From: Branchiostoma belcheri
Taxonomy: Eukaryota > Chordata > Leptocardii > Amphioxiformes > Branchiostomatidae
Length of the DNA stretch: 64,000 bases
NCBI RefSeq assembly: GCF_001625305.1
Contig: NW_017802491.1
Location: 100,718-164,717 of the forward strand
Reading direction: 5' to 3'
Made by a program: the position numbers and the translations under genes. This document shows, in pieces, positions 1-12,786 of this stretch (the stretch's first letter is position 1; the number at the start of each line of letters is the position of its first letter). The notes under the pieces are model-generated. The model saw only the letters and a list, made by a program, of their open reading frames with translations, had not been told where the DNA came from and made no database searches.

Positions 1-953
1 CTATATATTATGTAATATCTTTTTTGTTTCTAAAGATTTTTTTCTGAAATTTTAGGTAATTGTCACCCACAAAGTTGTCTCTCAATACAGTGCAGAAAAC
101 TCCGTTTCTACCATTTATATAAAAATATTATATCTGATTTTCTTTTGGGGTCCGCGCGGACCCCAGCCGGCTTTCGATCATAATGGATACACTGGCGTTC
201 TTATACATTACCTTATTTCCGTTTTTATATGTTTTTATGCACTCATCGTATGTCTACCAAGTTGTCAGAGAATGGTGTAGTAATAGAATTAGATTTTAAT
301 AACTTTGGTGTAATTATGACGTCATATGACGTTAGAGCTAATGATATAGTCCGCCATATTGGATTTTGACCAATGACGTCATCAAATTAGCATATTCTAC
401 GCATATTAAATGATTTAACTTATATTTAATTATGTAAGATGTTATTAATGTTGGAAAAGAAGTGTAATTTAATATAAAACTCTGAAATTTTTTATGTTTA
501 AACCAAAATTACTTCTATTTTTAAAAAAAAACTGCCTGCTAGAAACCCGTTGCCATGGCAACACAAAAAACATCAACTTACTAGTATTAAACTAATATGA
601 ACATTTTACAGAGACATTTTAGGAAAGGTCTCCAAATTTGATACTTCTAGCGCAAGCCGTTTAGCCGCTATCTGAGATCAATTTGGGCCTCAAAAGCCCC
701 TTAAGTCTGAAATGGGTTTAAAAATCGGGTATTTCTTCTTGTCTTCTTTTCTTCACCAAAAAATAGAAAAAGTTCAAAATGTATGATTTTTGTATGTAAT
801 GTGGACACAGAGGTTCCCACATCAGTTTGCAAAACAATTGAGCTGGTAGCATGTTGATAATTTCTAAAAATTAGCAAAAAACTGTTCTGGGGTCCGCGCG
901 GACCCCAGGTGTACAGATTAATCAGTCCGGGAAGGTGTACTGTTGAGGGTTAA
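1..953 (+). mobile_element. TTAA MITE family A, left end outside window
   Basis: Copy of the roughly 990-bp family seen complete at 9853-10847. It enters the window just inside its left end, carries the 20-bp palindrome TGGGGTCCGCGCGGACCCCA near 146 and 889, CRE (tgacgtca-like) pairs near 317, GTTGCCATGGCAAC near 549, and ends in the terminal repeat with TTAA at 950-953. No coding capacity. Confidence 0.85.
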
Positions 954-1300
954 TTATGCAAATGAACCATACATTAACATAATATATGCATAGTGGCGTT
1001 AACCTTTAGGTAACTTACGTAACCTTTAGGTAACACATGTCACAAGGTATTAAATTCCCATTATTCACCAATAAGGAGTCACACAATTTTTACATTTATT
1101 ATGCAAATTGGGTCATTATTTGCATAATTGGTATCTGATGATGTTCCACCTGCCACAGATAAAATATATAACATATATAAAAGTACTATCATATAAAACA
1201 CTGTAATTATAGAATTTCCAAATTAACTATGCAAATTAGGTCCTCATTTACTAGCTAGTGTAAATTATCAAGACTCTGTCTGTAACTAACACACATAATT
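954..1300. repeat. Octamer-rich repeat C, partial
   Basis: Matches the left part of the repeat at 29491-30125 in the same orientation: several ATGCAAAT/ATTTGCAT words, 'cacaaggtat', 'cattcaccaataagg' and 'tataaaacac'. It contains a local duplication of 'taacctttaggtaac'. No coding potential. Confidence 0.65.
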
Positions 1301-1335
1301 TCTCAAATATACAAAAGTATACAATAAATCAAGGA

Positions 1336-2725
1336 TTGCGAGCTGACAACCGCATAAAGAGGACAACCTCTTCAATGTCTACCTTTTTTCATCTAAGAAG
1401 TTGTGTCCGACACTCTCGGGCATCGCCACCTCCAATGGAGTTTGCTTTTGCTACTTGGAATGTGCGAGGTCTGACCTCAGCCATGAAGAGACAGACTCTA
1501 GGTACAGATTGCGAACATTATAACATCGACATCGCATGCATCCAAGAGACAAAAGTAACAAGCCAATGCGAACAACTCCTTCAAACAGGTCACAAACTGA
1601 TCCTCATGGAACAAAAGAAATCAATCCACCATGGGCTTGGCTTTGTGATAGGACCCAGTCTACAAAATCACGTCATCGCCTACGGGCGTGTCAGTGACCG
1701 CATTGCCACATTGGACCTGTCCCTCCCTCTTAGAAATGGCAGGACTGCCAAGTGTCCCATTGTAATCGTCTACGGCCCAACAACAGAAAAAGCCCAAGAG
1801 AACCCACTTCTCGTGGAAGCACTGTATGATGAGCTAAGCAATGCTATTAAAATCCCCTCAAGATGGCTGCTGTTTGTATGTGGAGACTTCAATTCCAAAC
1901 TTGGTAAACTAAGCAAGACAGACCATGACGCAGGACTAAACCTGTGCATAGGCTCGTATGGAATGGGTACAAGAAACGAAAACGGCAAAGCACTGGCATC
2001 TTTTATCAGCTTTTAAACACCCTGTCCGCCACCGCACATCTTGGGTAGGACACATTGCTACCCCCCAAAGATCAACAGACACAAAATCTACAACGGCAGT
2101 TTTCAACCAAATAGATTATGTGCTATGTAAACTGAACTGCAAACCGCTCTTGAAAGACTCTCGCAGTTATGGAGGCACGGACCTGAACTCAGACCATAAG
2201 CCGGTAGTAACACGTGTCAGAATGGACAATGTCTACCTGGTCCATAAACAGAAGAGAGAGAAAAGCCAAGTCAAATACGAGCCTTGCAAAGCTCACAAAT
2301 GATACTAGCACCCAAGAGCGATATAAGAAAGACCTACAAAACCAACGTTTTGGCCAACGCACACTATGACAGCAACCCAAATGAAGCCCTGGACACCCTA
2401 CTGAAATGCGTGCACAAGTCTGCTGCTAAAACCCTAGGGGTTCTCAGAAACAACCAGCATAGGCAACATACCAATGACCCCCAAGTTGCAGAGCTGTCAG
2501 AGAAACAAAAAGCCTTAAGACTGCTCATATATCAAACAGGGAAGAACAAAGACCGTAGCGCCCAAAGAAAAGAACGTAACACCATCCTTCGCCAAATAGA
2601 CAAAAGACTGAAAGAGCTTGAGATTAAAAGAGCAGATGACTTAGCGGATGAGATTTCTTCAACAGACGACTGCAGCAAAATGTTTCGGGCGGCACGCGCC
2701 CTCAGGGTTGGAACCTCCACAGAAT
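1336..2725 (+). pseudogene. RTE-like LINE endonuclease fragment, frameshifted
   Basis: Apurinic-type endonuclease/exonuclease/phosphatase (EEP) domain of a non-LTR retrotransposon. An in-frame ATG is at 1435 (MEFAFATWNVRGL); then IACIQETKV, GFVIGPSL, VYGPTT and LFVCGDFNSKLG give the catalytic Asn, Glu and Asp-Asn motifs. After a frameshift near 1960-2010, FNQIDYVL and LNSDHKPVV supply the C-terminal Asp-His pair. A second shift near 2290 leads into a basic linker that stops at about 2725, before any reverse transcriptase. It is a truncated, inactive copy. Confidence 0.85.
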
Positions 2726-2799
2726 GTTATTTGTGCTTTTGGCTTGTGCCACTTAGAAAGTATGTAAACTTTGCTTTTTTGTTTTTTTTTTGCACGAAA

Positions 2800-3360
2800 T
2801 GAGGTCCTATTGACTCTACGTCATCGCAGTTCAAAAAGAATTATTACCTTTGCCGAGAAGGAATGTTTTCAGGGGCGTTCGTGTGTCTGTGTGTGTGTGT
2901 GTGTGTGTGTGTCTGTGTATGTGTATGTGTTAGCACGATATCTCGACAACGCCTAAATGGATTGTCTTGATATTTGGTAGGTGGGTAGGTCTTGATGAGA
3001 CCGGGAACTGATTAGATTTTTGGCTCCACGGCAGCTTGTCATGGTACTGTTGCAGAACTTCCGGTTTTGATTTCTCATGATCCAGGCATGCTAGGGTCAC
3101 AAATTTACATAGTATATAGCTCTTGTGTTGGAGATGAAGTGACATGAGTTTGAGCTGCTTGCTCTAGAACTGCAGGGGCGTATGTTGAAAAATGTTTAAA
3201 AGAGGATAACTTATGAACCGGATTGTGGATCATCGTGATTTTTGGTCTATAGGTAGTTTAATTGATGTTTGACATAATATTATTACAATTATACAAATAT
3301 GAATGTAATTGGCATAATCAATGAGGAAATTCTATAAATCAGTTGCATTACATAAAATTG
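2800..3360 (+). repeat. (TG)n-containing interspersed repeat, relative of repeat C
   Basis: A TG tract near 2881-2930 is followed by 'gcacgatatctcgacaacgc', 'cttgatatttggtaggtggg', 'gttgcagaacttccggtttt' and 'gaactgcaggggcg', the same layout as 33003-33665 at lower identity. It abuts the truncated LINE to the left. Confidence 0.6.
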
Positions 3361-3876
3361 CTATTTGACATATGTCAAGCTTGTGTCATAGTACATGGCC
3401 GAGACCGATTTTTGTACCACCAAGACAGACCAGTTCTACCATAGATTTTTTGAATCTGCAATAACCGAAGTTTATTTTGATGTATGATAGGAAGTCTGTA
3501 TGAATAGCTTTCTTGGTGTAATCCACGTGTCCAAATGACGTCATAAAAATGGACCTCGTGCCTTGAGACTAAATCCAAAGGGCCAAGAAAAAATTTCAAA
3601 CATCAATAATTCTCGGCGAAAATTGTACTTAATAACCAGAAGTGACCACTTAAGTCATTTGTTTATATTAACAATTACTAGCAGTATAAAATGACAAAAG
3701 TATTGCGACTGATCATTTTTGGCTCTGATAACCAACCTTTTATAGAAATTAAGTTCTGATTTTACGTTCAATGCTGCATTAACTGATCACGCATTATTAG
3801 AATGTAAGAATGCGTGATCTTTGGTGATAATCTTAACATACCATATTATATACATTTCTTTGTACTTTGTAATAAT
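3361..3876. other. Intergenic; one strong hairpin
   Basis: No gene recognised. An 11-bp inverted repeat (GATCACGCATT at 3785-3795 and AATGCGTGATC at 3809-3819, loop 13) stands just left of a MITE. Confidence 0.5.
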
Positions 3877-4628
3877 TTAACCCTAAACAGTACACCTGGG
3901 GTCCGCGCGGACCCCAGCACTATATATGCTGTAATATTTTTCTTGTTTGTTAAGATTTTTTCTGAAATTTCTTGTAATTGTCACCCACAAAGTTGTCCCT
4001 CAATACAGTGCAGAAAACTTAGTTTCCCCAATTAAAAAAAAAAAAATTATATCTGATTTTCTTACGGGGTTCGCGCGGACCCCAGCCGGCTTTTGATCGT
4101 AATGGATACACTGGCGTTCTTATACATTACTTTATTTCCGTTTTAATATGTTTTTATGCACTTATCGTATGGCCACCAAATTTTCAGAGAATGGTGTACT
4201 AATAGAATTAAATTCTAACAATTTTAGTGTAATTATGACGTCATATGACGTCAGAGCTAATAATCTTGGGATTTTGACCAATGACGTCATCAAATTAGCA
4301 TATATTATGAATATTAAATGATTTAACTTATCTTTAACCCTCAACAGAACACCTTCCCAGACTAATTAATCTGTACACCTGGGGTCCGCGCGGACCCCAG
4401 AACAGTTTTTGCTAATTTTTAGAAATTATCAACATGCTACCAGCTCAATTGTTTTGCAAACTGATGTGGGAACCTCTGTGTCCACATTACATACAAAAAT
4501 CATACATTTTGAACTTTTTCTATTTTTTTGGTGAAGAAAAGAAGACAAGAAGAAATACCCGATTTTTAAACCCATTTCAGACTGAAGGGGCTTTTGAGGC
4601 CCAACTTTGATCTCAGATAGCGGCTAAA
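3877..4628 (+). mobile_element. Rearranged family A MITE (left half plus inverted right end)
   Basis: TTAA at 3877 starts a normal left end with two G/C palindromes (3899, 4067). At 4334-4337 a second TTAA begins the family's right end in inverted orientation (palindrome near 4381), which breaks off near 4628 inside 'cagatagcggctaaa'. The element therefore has a left end facing an inverted right end. Confidence 0.75.
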
Positions 4629-5085
4629 ATGATGTCGGAAACAGATAAAAAATCCGTAACTGATCCAGTAGTAGAGTTTGAATTTTCTTACGAGTATCGT
4701 TTACCTGGATGTCTAACCTTCATCAACTTACTGTAAGTAGTTTGTTTTGTTTTTTGTTTGTTACTTTATTCGCATATAATCAAAAACAACAAAATGAACA
4801 TATTACAGTAAAATTGGATATGCAGGGAAAGATAAAAAGCCATAATGGCTTGTCCATGATCTTCCCCCGACAAAATTAACTGACAACTGTAATAATGGTA
4901 ACAAATCAAATGGTAAAAATAAATAACTATAAGTAATTGGTAACTAACGCTAATTAGAAACTGTATGTTAAAAACAGTTAACAGAGGTTTAACTGAAATA
5001 CAAACATAAGCAGAGAAATAACTCCAGGATATATAAATGAAATTTGAATTGAAATCTTATATAATGGTATATAAAGTCACCATGT
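4629..5085. other. AT-rich spacer with a Penelope-related scrap
   Basis: 'ggatgtctaaccttcatc' near 4710 also occurs at 26157 and, inverted, at 26415 next to the Penelope-like unit. The rest has no recognisable feature. Confidence 0.4.
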
Positions 5086-5176
5086 TTGGCCGTTCTAGCA
5101 CTAGCCGTTCAGACGCTATGTGACATCAAAGTTGGCGCGGGCACTTTTAGCCTCCCCTCGGTCTAGATAGGGTTAA
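5086..5176 (+). mobile_element. Family B MITE, right-end fragment
   Basis: Ninety bases of the family B right end (tttggccgttctagc...ggcgcgggcacttttagcc...ggtctagatagggttaa) ending in TTAA at 5173-5176. Confidence 0.7.
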
Positions 5177-5727
5177 ACAATGTAACAGCATAACAGATCG
5201 ACAGGTTATCCACACTTCCGACCAACCTAAGTATCTTAAGTGTTTTGGGGACAAAAGTATTGAAGTCGTTCATAGGGAGAATCGATAAGCAAAATTGTTT
5301 TGAAGGTTGATAACAAAAATGCGCATAATTTGTTTTTGGCAAAGACAGTTACGTTTTGCAATGATACTAACATACTAACATCTGTTTATTCAAAAGCTTT
5401 CTTCCTCTCTGCACTGAGGAGAATCCGGATTGCCTTCTGTACTACTGTGGAATTTGGACACAACAAGACAGCAACAGAAGCTGACGCAGCATATAGGAGC
5501 TTTCGCTATGTCGGCCCAGAGTATTACATGTATAAGATAAGGGGCCACCACGAGTTATTTAAATATAATTTTGCTTGTTAGTCAGAAATGTTATTAATAT
5601 TCTTGCTCATTATTACGTAACCTAAACTTTGCTAATCGTAAGAACAGAAACGGAACAGGTAAAAAGTGCTCCAGTCTACTGTTTAATAAACATGAAGAAA
5701 AAAATATATAAAGCTTGCTTGTGGTCT
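5177..5727. other. No gene recognised
   Basis: A 93-codon open frame (5300-5581) has no domain, no recognised homology and lies in AT-rich DNA; I do not call it. Confidence 0.3.
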
Positions 5728-5905
5728 CACCGGTGCAATGGCTCAAGTAGATAGAATGCACGCTTTGTTACTGGGAGGTCGTTAGTTCAAACCCAGGCCG
5801 GATCATACCAAAGATTTAAAAATGGTACGTGCTGCTTTATCTGCTAAGCACTCGGCATATATTAGAAAGTCAGAAAGACAGCGGGCTAACCCCTTGCTGA
5901 AACGC
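5728..5905 (+). mobile_element. tRNA-headed SINE, partial
   Basis: The head (about 5730-5812) has an A-box-like 'tggctcaagtag', 'gggaggtcgttagttcaaaccc' as T-arm/B box, and complementary 'ccggtg'/'gccgg' ends, followed by 'catacca aag' and an A-rich body, the layout of tRNA-derived animal SINEs. The anticodon arm is degenerate, so this is not a functional tRNA. Confidence 0.65.
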
Positions 5906-5934
5906 TTACATAATCTTATATCTGATATATTGAT

Positions 5935-6240
5935 ATATCTGGAGTACTGCAAGGGCCTGTGCCGGAGCCGTACTGACAATTTGACCTCTAAGGCCCGTCT
6001 TTTTGCTGACGACACAATGATCTATATGGCCGTCTCAAGTCTAGGGAACTCAAAAAACTCCAGAGCGACCTCGGTACACTGCCAAAATATCGGTTTGGAT
6101 GATGAAGTTTTATTCGAATAAATGCGAAGTGTTTCAAGTTACAAATAATGTACTCTTTACACGGGCATGTCTGGAAACTTGTCAGTTCCGTCAAATACCT
6201 TGGCGTCCACGTCCTACACTTGGACTAGTCTCCACCAGAC
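5935..6240 (+). pseudogene. LINE reverse transcriptase fragment (FADD motif)
   Basis: In frame: SKARLFADDTMIYMAVSS, the catalytic FADD of a CR1/Jockey-group RT. After a shift, 'KYRFG.MKFYSNKCEVFQVT' and 'SVKYLGV'-like codons follow to about 6220. Stops and shifts throughout. It directly follows the SINE. Confidence 0.7.
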
Positions 6241-6360
6241 TTCTTTTGCGGGGTGAATAAATCGTAGAAATCGGCCTAAAAAGGGTATCAATTGGCCAGA
6301 AAAAAAAGCCGGCCAGAGAAGCTCCATTGCCCAGCATTTTTGCCTTTCGCAGCCCTGAGG

Positions 6361-7460
6361 CTTCCGAATACATGATACGTTTCACATTTGGGGCATATCC
6401 AAGGTTAAAATATTAAAGGAATGAATTTTGGACAAAATATCCTGAGGCAGAAATTATTTTCTTGCATATCCGGACATATACAACTTTCATATTTTTACAG
6501 ATACGTGTCAGTGGCGTTTCTTGCTTCCGAATACATGATACGTTTTACATTTCGGACATTTCCACGGTTGATATATTCCAGGAATGAATTTTAGGCAAAT
6601 TAGGAGTTGACACGCAGCATGATATGCCACATTTCTGGACCATTCTGTGCGAAATTTTGATAATAAGCATGTCGTAAAATATCATGAGTCATGAATTGTT
6701 TCGGCGCGTGTCCGGACGGATAAAGGTTTCTTGTTTTTTCAGATACGCGTCATGGACGTTCTTTGCTTCCGAATCCATGCTCACTAGATATATTCCAGGG
6801 ATCGGTTTGCGGACAGATTCCGAGTTAACAAATCACTATTACTAGTACATGACATGTCACATATTCTGGCGCAAGCAAGTTGTATGCTGTGTGAAAGGAA
6901 TTGTTTTGCTGCGTATCCGGATAAACAAGACTTTCCAATTTTTCAAGATACGTGCCGTGGACGTTGCTTGCTTCCGAATACGTGATACGTTTCACATTTG
7001 GGACATATCCAAAAAGCAATGTTAATATATTCCTGGAATGGATTTTGGACAAATTAGGAGTAAACACATTACATTGTATGCCTCATTTCTGGACCAGTTT
7101 CAGACGACATCTTGATATTTAGTATATCCGATGATATCATGAGTCAGAAATTGTTCGGTGGTTGTCCAGACGGATAAAAGTTTCCGAAGACGCGTCATAG
7201 ACGTTTCTTGCTTCCGAATTCACGTACATATTAGTCGTGATGTTAGTGTTTTATTTGAATTTATAGCGTTTTATGTCTTTGTTAATTTTGACTTGCAATG
7301 CATAATGCTGATAAGCATAAGATTTAATTGGAAAGAAACCGCAATTCAGCACTTGTGCTGCAAGGGTTTTTGTGAATAATAAACCATTCTCTCTCATATT
7401 CCGTTCTATTTACGAAACATAGTCATATATCTAAGGGATCAGTTTTCTGACAGATTCGGA
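6361..7460 (+). repeat. Degenerate tandem array, alternating ~165-205 / 240-bp units
   Basis: The phrase 'gcttccgaat(a)c' recurs at 6361, 6524, 6766, 6971 and 7211 (spacings 163, 242, 205, 240). Each is preceded by 'agatacg(t/c)gtca...gacgtt' and followed by 'atatattccagg(a/g)at', 'ttagg/ccgagtt' and 'cggataaa'. The alternation suggests a two-part unit of about 405-445 bp. No domain is recognised in any frame. Confidence 0.7.
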
Positions 7461-8635
7461 GTTGAGAAATAACATACCGTGACGTCCGTATTCTGGCCGT
7501 TTCCTGGCAAGGTATTTTCTTTTCCATATATATGCACATATTGCGAATCGGACATTTCTATTGTATATCATATATAAAAATTCCCACTGGTACACTGCTA
7601 ATATGGAACAGTCAGCAGTCGAAACATGATACATTACATTTCTTGCTTCAAAATGGGCCAAAGAAGATATGGCCTTTCTTTTTGTTGACATGTTCCAGCT
7701 CGCATATGCATGTTGTCCCCATATGCGAAGCAGCAGGAGCCTGTGGACACCACACACATGCCTTTCTCCCGGGATTTGTTTTGCAATACACGGATACTTG
7801 TTTATCAGTTTATTGGCGCATTCTGATTCACTTCAAAGACAAATTCAAATTGCCTTTGCCAGACTGCCCAGCTTGCTGGAAAAATATGGTGCGTTTCTCA
7901 GAGTCTTACTCTCTTGTGTTAGTAGTGAAATGGGGTGGAGTTTGTATACTGACCCTAGGCCATATGTACATGTATAGACATTTAAATTTTTGAGCATTTC
8001 TAGATCTGTCTGCCTTAGCTCATTTTAACTCCATGCTTAGCTTGCTGAAATACCATGTTTAACTTCAACCATCTGTTTCTCTTTTTTTTGGAGGTGAGAA
8101 GCGACTGTTTGAACGTTGGGAAAGACGTTTAGCGGACGTGCAGGACCTCAAGGACGCACAGGCTGTCCGGTTACGGAACTAGGAGGAAGAGATGAGGGCT
8201 GTAAATTAGTAATAACACATGGGAGACGGCCATCCTGGCGGAGCAAGTCTTCATGGCTATCGTTCTAGCCTATTACTGCAAACATTTGTTTACGGAATCG
8301 CAACGACCGTCGCCTGCCCCTTTTTAATGTTATAATATTGACCGGAGAGTTCACTGTCAGGCAGCTTCTGGACGGGATTCAGAGCAGTGCGTTTGGATCT
8401 CTGATGGTTCACATGGGAGTCAACGAGAAGAGAGGAAACAACACAGAACCACCAGACAGACGAACCTGATGACTTTGTGTACGATGAAGGATAACATGAA
8501 CAGTGCTAAAGAAACAGACAGCGAATCTGGCTCAAGATCACAGGAGGAGTTAGATCAGGCCACGGTGATCAGGGATATGTAGCCTCCTTCGCAGACTTCT
8601 GAAGCGGAGGCGTTAATTTCTTTTCTGGGAGCGAC
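7461..8635. other. Unassigned stretch
   Basis: Overlapping open frames of 102 and 153 codons at 7532-7993 occur in two plus-strand frames and on the minus strand, with no recognisable motif. Around 8090-8600 short coding-like phrases (GEKRLFERWERRLADVQDL; ETDSESGSRSQEELDQ) are interrupted by stops; I cannot assign them. Confidence 0.3.
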
Positions 8636-9442
8636 GTCCAGAGAATGGTGTACTAGTGAAAATTTATATCTACAATTTTTATGTCGTTATGACGTAATAT
8701 GACGTCATTATGACGTCATTAATGTGATTTTATTGGACAAAACCGTCTAAATAGGGTTTTCCCTGAAAACTAAATGGTATTCAACATAACTGTACCAAAA
8801 GTGTTTATGACAGAATATTATGGTGTACTAAGTATTATGTTGCCCATAGCAACACCGGTGACGTCATAAAATGACGTCATGCATATTTAAGATATCCGCC
8901 ATCTTGGGTCATCAATCTTGAATTTTCAATTTTTTTTTTCATGATAAAGCCTAAAATACATTGTGAACATACTAAAGACGTTCATTTAAACCTTTTTTTA
9001 GAAAAAGAAATGGAAGTATTGATGAAATTTTAATGAAAATAACCTGTATATACCTATTCTAATGATATGGTCCGTCATCTTGATTTTGGCCAATGACATC
9101 ATAAAATTAGCATAAATTATGCATATTTAATGATAAAATTTACATAAAATTGCATGGGATGTTATTAATATTAGAAACCACGAGTAACTTGACATAAAAC
9201 CCATAAAATTCTATTGTTGAAACAAAAAGTACTAAATTTAGCAAAAAGTGACTGTCAGAAACCCGTTGCCATGGCAACAGAAAAAATTATTATCTTATTC
9301 CAATGATACAGAATTGTTGCCAACAATATTTTAGGAAAAGTCACCAAGTTTGGCCGTTCTAGCCCTAGCCGTTCAGACGCTAGGTGACATCAAAGTTGGC
9401 GCGGGCACTTTTAGCCCCCCATCCCGGTCTTGATAGGGTTAA
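8636..9442 (+). mobile_element. Family B MITE, left-truncated
   Basis: Starts inside the element at 'agagaatggtgtactag' and ends at TTAA 9439-9442. Contains repeated CRE palindromes near 8690-8720 and 8868, an X-box-like GTTGCCCATAGCAAC near 8841, and GTTGCCATGGCAAC at 9265-9278. Non-coding. Confidence 0.85.
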
Positions 9443-9852
9443 ATGAAGGCCAGTGTATTTTACCATTATGAAAGACGGATATTATACTGTTAAAAGAAGT
9501 AGTATATTGTAGTTAGTTCTCGGGTAATCCCTTGTTGTTGTTTGTTGTCCTTGTTTAACGTGGTCTCTAGGTGCTCAGTTTTACGCTTGGTTCAGTTCAG
9601 AGTCAGTTGCCTCTCAAGCTATTAACACTTGGTGACTTGTGTTTGTGTGATGCTAGGAGTGTTTCTAGGAGAGCACGTCAAATAATTAAATCGGCGCGTA
9701 CTCCCTGAAATTCCGACTGCGAGTACGCGAGTATATTTTGTGCATACGACGCCCTCCCACTCCACACTGATTGCATGCGTGCGGTGCACACGCTTCCCTA
9801 TACCACAAAACCAAACAAACAACATATCAAACTGTTCCTCAGAATGCCTATT
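9443..9852. other. No gene recognised
   Basis: Ordinary-composition spacer between two MITEs; only short open frames. Confidence 0.4.
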
Positions 9853-10847
9853 TTAACCCTAAACAGTACACCTGGGGTCCGCGCGGACCCCAGCACTATA
9901 TATTCTGTAATATCTTTTTTGTTTCTAAAGATTTTTTTCTGAAATTTTAGGTAATTGTCACCCACAAAGTTGTCTCGCAATACAGCGCAGAAAACTCCGT
10001 TTCTACCATTTATAAAAAAAATTATATCTGATTTTCTTTTGGGGTCCGCGCGGACCCCAGCCGGCTTTCGATCATAATGGATACACTGGCGTTCTTATAC
10101 ATTACCTTATTTCCGTTTTTATACGTTTCTATGCACTCATCGTATTTCTACCAAGTTTTCAGAGAATGGTGTAGTAATAGAATTAAATTTTAATAACTTC
10201 GGTGTAATTAAGACGTCATATGACGTCAGAGCTAATAATATAGTCCGCTATATTGGATTTTGACCAACGACGTCATCAAATTAGCATATTCTATGCATAT
10301 TAAATGATTTAACTTATATCTAATTATGTAAGATGTTATTAATGTTGGAAAAGAAGTGTAATTTAATATAAAACTCAGAAAATTTTCATGTTTAAACCAA
10401 ACTTACTTCTAATTTCAAAAAAACTGCCTGCTAGAAACCCGTTGCCATGGCAACACAAAAAACATCAACTTACTAATATTAAACTAATATGAACTTTTTT
10501 CCAGAGACATTTTAGGAAAGGTCTCCAAATTTGATACTTCTAGCGCAAGCCGTTTAGCCGCTATCTGAGATCAAAGTTGGGCCTCAAAAGCCCCTTCAGT
10601 CTGAAATGGGTTTAAAAATCGGGTATTTCTTCTTGTCTTCTTTTCTTCACCAAAAAATAGAAAAAGTTTAAAATGTATGATATTTGTATGTAATGTGGAC
10701 ACAGAGGTTCCCACATCAGTTTGCAAAACAATTGAGCTGGTAGCATGTTGATAATTTCTAAAAATTAGCAAAAAACTGTTCTGGGGTCCGCGTGGACCCC
10801 AGGTGTACAGATTAATCAGTCCGGGAAGGTGTTCTGTTGAGGGTTAA
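9853..10847 (+). mobile_element. TTAA MITE family A, complete reference copy
   Basis: 995 bp including TTAA at both ends (9853-9856, 10844-10847). Terminal inverted repeats are TTAACCCTAAACAG at the left and TTAACCCTCAACAG (inverted) at the right. The palindrome TGGGGTCCGCGCGGACCCCA or a near copy occurs three times (near 9875, 10040, 10782). The interior has CRE sites, a YY1-like 'ccgctatattgg' and GTTGCCATGGCAAC near 10440. TTAA duplication and CCCT-starting termini are the signature of piggyBac-type elements; there is no transposase, so it is non-autonomous. Confidence 0.9.
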
Positions 10848-12786
10848 TATGAACAAACACTGAATAGCTTATTTGATATACTCTACAAGAATCACGCGAA
10901 CAAAAACCTCTCCGATTTCGATGTGATCACCAGGTGATCACGACAGCCGAATCCTGTGTAGCCGAATCCTTAATGGGAGGAAAGACTATCAAAATGTTTC
11001 TGCAAGTACCGCTTTGGTTGGAACCTGTCTAACGTGTTGTATTCAGTAAGAGGAACAAAGTGTGACCAATATACACCAAGCACACACAAATACGTTTTAT
11101 TGTTTCTTCTTTACCTTGCAGGTACAGTACTACAAGTGGAACGGACCTGTACAAACACGTTTTGCAGGGCACATTACAGGTCCGGCCATTCCTGCTGATA
11201 GGAACGTAAACCAATACATAAACTAAGCACTACATTCGTCTTTACCTGATTCGTATGCCACATATTCTTGCATAGAAGGAACGCACATTGCCGTCTTAAT
11301 GCCTTGAGAGATGAGAGAGAAACATGACCTCACCACATGAAGTCATAATACATGATCTACCTTGCAGCTTCTTGACCACAAGGACTAAATGATATAGTTA
11401 TAATAATGTAAAACAAGGGGAGAAAAACAAACGATATTTTAAGCCACCAAAATAAACACAGTAAACAGTTAGGATATGTAAACCTGTCGATTATAAAACG
11501 TTCCGACATATACCTATACGTTACCACTGTAATGGCTTCTAATTCAATATTTGTTATTTTTGTACTGATGATATATTCTTAATAGCGATAGCTTAGTAGA
11601 CTTAAAAAAATCTCCCTATACAATAACCGTACATGTTCTAAGTGGCAGTGATGTGCATGTCAAAGAATTCAAAGTGCTGTGTTTTTTTTTTTTTGGTATT
11701 GTACATCCTGATTTACTTGGGCGAGGAGTGACTGGGCTTTTGCTTCTTTTGTGCACTTATAACCATGTAAAATGTTTTTCCCATGAGAACTTACAGGCAC
11801 ATCAAGCAAATACTGGTAAAGTAGGGTGGCCAATAGAAGGGGCTACAATAGACCTGCGCAATACCTTCGACAACTTTGGGATTAGCGACGGGCTCTGCTA
11901 ACATACTAGTGACAACTCAAATCTAATGTTGACGTTACGGATTCCTAATCGTTATGGACATCGATGGTTCCTAAGATTACCAAATAGGCGAAAAGGCGTT
12001 TCGATATTTTTAACGCCACTACCAATATCATTGCTTAGCTACTTCAGCTAAAGGTAAGATGTTTACATTTTTAAAGCTATACACGGGATTTAAAATTTAC
12101 ATATGGGTTTTTAGTAGAGGAATAATAACAGTAGCATTTGTACGCGCCAGTAGTTTTCACTGCGGTCTCATTTACCTGATTTAAAGCTTGACAGGTGTAG
12201 TCATTTAATCTGAAGTTTTGATTGTGCATATATCATCGAATATTACTATTGAAATCAATTTGTTGATGATGTTGCTGTACCTAGTGACTAGTTTTGATGG
12301 AACAGTATAATGACGAATAATATAACTCATACGATATGGTCCATTTTGAATTTTGACCAATTGTGCCATTAAATAGGCATAAATTGTGATTTTCCATTGA
12401 TACAAATGCATTAAGTTACAAAAATGGTATCGATAAAAGAAACAAAAAAAATAGTGGACTCAATAAAATGAAAGTGCTTCTTAATACGCGAAACACACAT
12501 AGTTAAATGACCTACGGCGAGCCGCTTAAGAAGCTATATGGCATAAAAATGGGCAGAACCTGAACTTTCCTGCCTGGTAGAGACAGATAGGTTTTAAATT
12601 ACCAAGGTGTGTTAAATATAATTGTAAATGATTGAATGGTGGGATAATTATATTTCTCTATGCATCAAATATTTTTTTTTTTCTTTTTTACAAATATGGT
12701 GAATAGCAAGAACGTAAAATGATGTTACTGTTGACATTTATATTAAGCAACTTTAAAACTTTTGGACATGTATTACAATTTTTTAT
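10848..12786. other. Gene-free stretch
   Basis: No convincing gene. Noted: a near-perfect palindrome 'tgatcaccaggtgatca' with a direct repeat 'gccgaatcct' (10928-10970), a T-run at 11683, and a degenerate MITE-like phrase 'gatatggtccattttgaattttgacc' near 12334. Confidence 0.4.

Noticed and set aside
6361..7460. CRISPR-like array
   Set aside because: The units are long, diverged and unequal with no constant spacer length; the DNA is animal.
7532..7993. 153-codon plus-strand ORF with overlapping frames on both strands
   Set aside because: Three overlapping frames are open, no motif, and it adjoins a decayed tandem array; looks like chance.
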